Source: an uncultured Dorea sp. (GTDB lineage Bacteria; Bacillota; Clostridia; Lachnospirales; Lachnospiraceae). Taken from it: a DNA stretch of 55,046 nucleotides. Both the position numbers and the translations under genes were made by a program. The notes below the pieces were generated by a model. The model searched no databases, had not been told where the DNA came from, and worked only from the letters and a program-made list of their open reading frames with translations. The stretch spans positions 1 through 55,046 of the forward strand of contig CAMSTW010000012.1 in assembly GCA_947063855.1 (NCBI GenBank), given 5' to 3'. Positions 50,802-55,046 of this stretch are shown here, in pieces. Numbering within the stretch: position 1 is the first letter of the stretch; the number at the start of each line of letters is the position of its first letter.

Positions 50802-51683
50802 CTATTCTGTTATGTTTAAAGTGACAGGCATATGTGTTTTCTGATTGCGGACTTGGATAGGGGTCGCATTAAAGTGTTCATAGAACATCCGGCGGAATAA
50901 TTTGTAATTGGTGAATCCATGGCGTTCTATAATTTCTTTTATTGGATCAACTGTGTCAATGATATCCCGGTAAATATAGGAAAGCCGCAGTTCATTTTGA
51001 TATTCAAGGAAGGTAACCCCCATATTCTTCTTAAAAAAACGGCAAAAATATCCTGTTTGGAGGTAGACCATACTGGCGATTTCCTCTAAAGGTATGTGGC
51101 GCTTATAGTTTTGAAGAGTGTATTTCAGGATGATATCCAGGCGCTCCATATCTTTTACTTTATTTTTTATATGGGGCTGGTGTACCTGAAAACTGAAACT
51201 GTGATAAAGCTGGTACATGATTTCAAACAAAAGGCTGTTAAAACGAAGGGCATAGCCTTTAGGACGGATATTATTTGCAATCTGCATTTGTACAAGGGTT
51301 TCTTTAAAAACGGTAAGTTTTGTCTGCTGTACAGGATTCCCTTTTTGGATTTCCAATGAGAACAGGATATAGTCGAAGTCAGGGATATACTGCCTGAAAA
51401 AATCGGAAGGGATCTGGAAGACAATCGCCTTATTGGAGACTGTGCATTTGGTAGAATGCACTATGGCGGAATTGATTAAAATACATTCATCTGCACATAA
51501 CTCGTAAGTAGAATTGTCTGAAATGACAGTTAAGGCGCCTTCCTGTATATATATGACCTCAACTGCATCATGCCAATGCTTCGGCACATAGCTTCCTGTA
51601 TCATAGGAAGTGTAGAAACGGACACCAGTGTTTTCGGATGTTGGGACAATCTCATAAATTGGTTCATAGAAATCTTTATTCAT
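50802..51683 (-). CDS. AraC-family transcriptional regulator with cupin domain
   Basis: 293 residues on the minus strand, AAAAGGAG before the ATG. N-terminal cupin (SYVPKHWHDAVEVIYIQEG, CADECILINSAIVHS) and C-terminal AraC domain with two helix-turn-helix motifs (LEEIASMVYLQTGYFCRFFKKN and IKEIIERHGFTNYKLFRRMF). It is divergent from a sugar symporter and beta-xylosidase and most likely activates them in response to a xylose-type sugar. Confidence 0.94.
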   Translation of the reverse strand: MNKDFYEPIYEIVPTSENTGVRFYTSYDTGSYVPKHWHDAVEVIYIQEGALTVISDNSTYELCADECILINSAIVHSTKCTVSNKAIVFQIPSDFFRQYIPDFDYILFSLEIQKGNPVQQTKLTVFKETLVQMQIANNIRPKGYALRFNSLLFEIMYQLYHSFSFQVHQPHIKNKVKDMERLDIILKYTLQNYKRHIPLEEIASMVYLQTGYFCRFFKKNMGVTFLEYQNELRLSYIYRDIIDTVDPIKEIIERHGFTNYKLFRRMFYEHFNATPIQVRNQKTHMPVTLNITE

Positions 51684-51843
51684 TTATGGCATCTCCTTTT
51701 ATAAAATGAATAGCTCAATGCATCATCAGTGTGGTATGATTTTGGCTTATATTTTAATATATCATAGTTAGTTGGAAATGAAAAGAGAATATCGACCTAT
51801 CTATTGAATAGTATTATACCTACCATTTTTCTCGGAAATACAA

Positions 51844-51849
51844 TATAAT
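51844..51849 (+). promoter_or_regulatory. Candidate -10 box of the symporter-xylosidase operon
   Basis: Perfect TATAAT about 65 bases before the symporter ATG without a recognisable -35 box, as expected for a promoter that needs the divergent AraC activator. Confidence 0.45.
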
Positions 51850-51913
51850 AAGCATGAAAATCAAAACAATTCAATGCGCAGAGAATAAAACATGAAAGGA
51901 GAAATATGGACTT

Positions 51914-53296
51914 ATGGAATCAAAGGAGAAATTAACAGCAAAAAAGGTATTTGAAAGGTTTTGTTACGGGTGCGGAGATTTTGGATGCAATATTATTTAT
52001 ACTGCTATGTCAGCTTTCCTCCTGTTTTATTACACAGATTATGCCGGAGTAAATGCGGCAGCAGTTGGTACAATTATGCTGATATCCCGCGTGTTTGATG
52101 GATTTAGCGACATTATTATGGGAATGATTGTGGATAGGACAAAATCCCGTCATGGAAAAGCCAGGGTATGGATGCTTAGGATTTGTGTGCCGTTTGCATT
52201 AGCTGGTGTGTTGTTGTTTTCTGTGCCCACTTCATGGCCTGAAATGTCAAAGCTTGTGTATGTTTTTATTACATACAACCTGGTATCTACAGTTGTATAT
52301 ACGGCGATCAATGTACCATATTCCTCTCTGAATGCATTGATGACGCAGGATCCTTATGAGAGGTCAGTACTTAGTATATTCCGTAATCTTCTTGCGACAG
52401 CAGGAACTCTTACTATCAATTTGGTAACGCTTCCTTTGGTTGAGTTTTTTGGAGACAATGCATCGGCATGGACAAAGACATTCTGTGTGCTTGGCATTTT
52501 ATCGATAGTGGCTTTCCTGCTGACTTTCATTGGAACTAAGGAACGGGTAAAAGCTGTGGCAGATGAAGATGGCAAGGTGAAAACAGTGTCCTTTAAGCAA
52601 GGGGTTTCGGCATTATTCCATAATAAATACTGGATTATGATGACTTGTGTATTAGCGCTTTTCTTCCTGTATTATGCGATAAATGGAGGCACGACTGTTT
52701 ATTATGCAAAGGACATACTGGGAGACAAGAATTTAGTTTCTACTATCAACGGCATATATAATGCAATCCAGATTGTGGCGATGTTCTTTATCGCAAAACT
52801 GGTTAAGCGTTATGGAAAGCGTAATGTATTTTCTATTGGCCTGGTTCTGGCGCTGGCCGGAATGCTCATCTTGGAAATTGGGGGGAGCGCTATGCCGGTT
52901 ATCGTTATATCAAGCCTAATCCGTGGCATAGGAAATGCATGTGGCGGTGCGACCATGTGGGCGATGGTGTCCGATACGATAGATTATGGCGAGTGGAAAA
53001 ATGGATGCAGGACAGAGGGGCTTGTCAATAGTGCATGCAGTTTTGGATATAAGATTGGGAACGGCGTAGGCTCTGCTTTGTTGGGACTTATCATTGAAGC
53101 AGGAGGATATAAGGGTGAGGCGGCAGTACAGTCGGCTTCGGCACTGTTTTCTATCCGGCTCTGCTTTGTATGGATTCCGATTGCGGTATTTGTGGCGTGC
53201 TTTGTGATCCTTCGCTTTTATCATCTGGATAAAGAATTTGAGGGCATTATCGCAGATCTCCATGCCCGTGCGGAAAAGAATAAGGTTGTTGAATAA
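51914..53296 (+). CDS. GPH-family glycoside:cation symporter (MelB/XynB/YicJ type)
   Basis: 460 residues, AAAGGAG before the ATG. Twelve membrane segments are suggested; the family pattern is clear in YGCGDFGCNIIYTAMSAFLLFYYTDYAG, RVFDGFSDIIMGMIVDRTKSRHGKAR and VIYTAINVPYSSLNALMT-like text. GPH transporters import a glycoside with Na+ or H+. It is followed 41 bases on by a GH43 xylosidase, so xylobiose or another xylo-oligosaccharide or arabinoxyloside is the probable cargo. Confidence 0.95.
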   Translation: MESKEKLTAKKVFERFCYGCGDFGCNIIYTAMSAFLLFYYTDYAGVNAAAVGTIMLISRVFDGFSDIIMGMIVDRTKSRHGKARVWMLRICVPFALAGVLLFSVPTSWPEMSKLVYVFITYNLVSTVVYTAINVPYSSLNALMTQDPYERSVLSIFRNLLATAGTLTINLVTLPLVEFFGDNASAWTKTFCVLGILSIVAFLLTFIGTKERVKAVADEDGKVKTVSFKQGVSALFHNKYWIMMTCVLALFFLYYAINGGTTVYYAKDILGDKNLVSTINGIYNAIQIVAMFFIAKLVKRYGKRNVFSIGLVLALAGMLILEIGGSAMPVIVISSLIRGIGNACGGATMWAMVSDTIDYGEWKNGCRTEGLVNSACSFGYKIGNGVGSALLGLIIEAGGYKGEAAVQSASALFSIRLCFVWIPIAVFVACFVILRFYHLDKEFEGIIADLHARAEKNKVVE

Positions 53297-53337
53297 AGAT
53301 GTTTCGTCATGTAAAATGAAATGTAAAGGAGATAAGC

Positions 53338-55005
53338 ATGGATAATATGATTCAAAACCCGATTTTTCCTGGATTTAACCCGGATCCCTGTATCTGTAGG
53401 AAAAATGATGATTTTTATGTTGCTGTATCATCCTTTGAATGGTTTCCGGGGATTCCGATTTACCATTCCAGGGATATGAAAAACTGGGAGCTTTATTCCC
53501 ATGGCCTGACAAATGCGGATGAACCGGACTTGAAAAAGCTTCCGTCCGCAAAGGGGATATGGGCTCCATGCCTGACATACTGCGAGGCGGATGATTTATT
53601 TTATCTGGTATATGGTGTGATGAACTCCATGAATGCGAGATATTTTGACGTGGATAATTTCCTGATTACGGCAAAGGATCCAAAAGGGCCGTGGAGCGAA
53701 CCTGTCTATCTGCATTCTACAGGGTTTGATGCGTCCATGTTCCATGATGACGATGGGAAAAAATATGTTGTTGCGTTGGAATGGGAAACGCGGATTGAAT
53801 ATGAGAAGCCTGGCCCGATCAGTATTATGGAATATGATCCAAAGACAAAACAGATGATCGGAATGCCGAAACGTTTTTGGCGCGGCGGTACTGACAGGGG
53901 CTGTATAGAGGCACCGCATTTGACGAAGCATGGGGAGTATTATTATATTATGTGCGCAGAAGGCGGTACAGGATATTACCATAGTGTAACGGTGGGACGG
54001 TCAAAAAATATTTGGGGGCCTTATGAGCCTGATCCATGCAATCCTATCCTTACTTCTAATCCTGTCGAGGTAAATGAACGTGCGGACTGGGATCATCTGA
54101 AGCCCCGTTATTACAATCCAGATGTGAAGCTGCAGAAAGCAGGCCATGCCAGCTATGTGGATCTGCCGAATGGAGAAACCTGGATGGTCTTCCATACTTC
54201 GCGTCCTTTTACGCCGGAGCTGCGTTGTACATTGGGAAGGGAAACTTCGATTCAAAGGATGAGATGGACTGAGGATGGATGGCTGCGTACAGAAAGTGAA
54301 AGCAATCTTGCAGAAGAATTTGTGAAGCCGAGTGCGCTCCCTGAATATCCGGTAGAGCCATTACCAGCATATGATGATTTTGACACGGCAAGGCTGAATA
54401 TTGGGTATTATGCGCCGAGAATCGATCCGGAATCGTTTGTGGATCTGACATCCAGGCCGGGCTGGGCAAGACTTAGAGGGCAGGAATCAGGATGTTCTCA
54501 GAATAAAGTCAGTATTCTTGCGCGCAAATTAACAAGCGTACAGGCAACTGTAACGACCAAGATGGATTTTACGCCGTTAAGTTACCAGCACACGGCAGGG
54601 CTTATCCTGTACTATGATAATATGAATTTCCTTTATCTGTACAAGTATTACAGTGAAACTCTGGATCATGGTGCAATCAGCATTCTGGAACTACAGAACG
54701 GCGTAAAACGTGAATATCATGATACGAGCAGCACACGGACATTCGTGGAGGATGGAAAGGATATTTATCTGCGTGCAAGTATCCGTGGCAGGGATGTACA
54801 ATTTTCATGGTCTGTGGATGGAGAGGACTATGCGGATATCGGGCCGGTATTTGATATCAGCAGACTTTCTGATGAATATTCAGAGTATGGAGAGTTTACG
54901 GGAACATTTGTTGGGATTACCTGCGGTGACAGGATGATGCATAAACACACGGCTGATTTTGACTTTTTTGATTATCAGGCGGATGAACATGCAGACGTGA
55001 AATAG
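53338..55005 (+). CDS. xynB: Glycoside hydrolase family 43 beta-xylosidase
   Basis: 555 residues, AAAGGAG before the ATG, no signal peptide. Five-bladed propeller catalytic domain with Asp16 (PGFNPDPC) as base, Asp131 (GFDASMFHDDDG) as pKa modulator and Glu191 (RGCIEAPHL) as acid, followed from about residue 340 by the beta-sandwich domain usual in cytoplasmic xylan beta-xylosidases of GH43 (LTSVQATVTTKMDFTP, AGLILYYDNMNFLYLYKY). It releases xylose, and often arabinose, from imported oligosaccharides. It is the second gene of the AraC-controlled operon. Confidence 0.95.
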   Translation: MDNMIQNPIFPGFNPDPCICRKNDDFYVAVSSFEWFPGIPIYHSRDMKNWELYSHGLTNADEPDLKKLPSAKGIWAPCLTYCEADDLFYLVYGVMNSMNARYFDVDNFLITAKDPKGPWSEPVYLHSTGFDASMFHDDDGKKYVVALEWETRIEYEKPGPISIMEYDPKTKQMIGMPKRFWRGGTDRGCIEAPHLTKHGEYYYIMCAEGGTGYYHSVTVGRSKNIWGPYEPDPCNPILTSNPVEVNERADWDHLKPRYYNPDVKLQKAGHASYVDLPNGETWMVFHTSRPFTPELRCTLGRETSIQRMRWTEDGWLRTESESNLAEEFVKPSALPEYPVEPLPAYDDFDTARLNIGYYAPRIDPESFVDLTSRPGWARLRGQESGCSQNKVSILARKLTSVQATVTTKMDFTPLSYQHTAGLILYYDNMNFLYLYKYYSETLDHGAISILELQNGVKREYHDTSSTRTFVEDGKDIYLRASIRGRDVQFSWSVDGEDYADIGPVFDISRLSDEYSEYGEFTGTFVGITCGDRMMHKHTADFDFFDYQADEHADVK

Positions 55006-55046
55006 ACGCAGTGTTTAGAATGATTGTATATAATGCTCCGCAGCAT

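Noticed and set aside
50614..50844. 76-residue plus-strand frame
   Set aside because: No ribosome site, low-complexity Ser/Arg/Leu content and overlap with the end of the AraC gene; the minus strand shows a more protein-like tail.
1..55046. CRISPR arrays, rRNA and tRNA genes, transposase or integrase genes
   Set aside because: I looked for regularly spaced repeats, cloverleaf-like sequences and recombinase motifs on both strands by eye and found none that could be supported.

Overview
The window looks like a carbohydrate-catabolism region of an anaerobic, low-to-mid GC Firmicute, most likely a gut Lachnospiraceae (Clostridium cluster XIVa-like). The evidence is gene content (type III glutamine synthetase, YesM/YesN-type two-component system, several sugar ABC importers, FGGY kinases, a glycyl radical enzyme with its activase), strong AGGAGG-type ribosome sites and many short overlapping ATGA junctions. 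This placement is inference; there is no rRNA or other marker gene in the window.

Layout. (1) 1-4.5 kb: the end of a PfkB sugar kinase, an AraC regulator, an L-fucose-isomerase-like sugar isomerase and a xylulokinase, closed by a strong terminator. (2) 4.6-12.3 kb: a ROK repressor with AT-rich palindromic operators in front of an ABC importer (lipoprotein plus two permeases), a D-lyxose/mannose isomerase-like cupin and a GH2 beta-mannosidase, suggesting beta-mannoside use. (3) 12.5-15.3 kb: gluconokinase-like FGGY kinase and decarboxylating 6-phosphogluconate dehydrogenase. (4) 15.4-21.6 kb: class II fructose-bisphosphate aldolase, type III glutamine synthetase behind a candidate transcription attenuator, a DUF1700/HAAS-like membrane protein, a small possible DNA-binding protein, a Cof-type HAD phosphatase and RpiB.

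(5) 21.7-30.4 kb ('module A'): zinc alcohol dehydrogenase, divergent from an operon of shikimate-dehydrogenase-like protein, cupin glucose-6-phosphate isomerase, phosphotriesterase-family hydrolase, KDPG aldolase, D-2-hydroxyacid dehydrogenase and DeoR regulator; then, on the opposite strand, a GntR/UTRA regulator and FGGY kinase. The two outward-facing promoters have the same unusual architecture (TTGAAA-N16-TATTAT with the same 14-bp motif over the -10), which ties the module together as one GntR regulon. The substrate is not known.

(6) 30.9-48.4 kb ('module B'): YesM/YesN-like two-component system, RbsB-A-C-C type sugar importer, zinc alcohol dehydrogenase, SIS-domain isomerase, KDPGal-type aldolase, glycyl radical enzyme activase, glycyl radical enzyme, phosphotriesterase-family hydrolase, DgoK-like kinase and DgoD. 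DgoD, DgoK and the aldolase make a complete D-galactonate (De Ley-Doudoroff) branch. The glycyl radical enzyme has an unusual Gly-Cys-Asn-Asp active-site motif and no obvious job in that branch; it is the best candidate for new chemistry here.

(7) 48.4-50.8 kb: an accessory island, with a RelB/DinJ-type antitoxin next to a PIN-domain toxin, flanked by imperfect 22-bp direct repeats, then a SprT-like metalloprotein gene flanked by another pair of direct repeats. (8) 50.8-55.0 kb: AraC regulator, divergent GPH-type sugar symporter and GH43 beta-xylosidase (xyloside use). A 254-bp imperfect palindromic element near 30.7 kb has related end fragments at 12.4, 30.8 and 47.2 kb.
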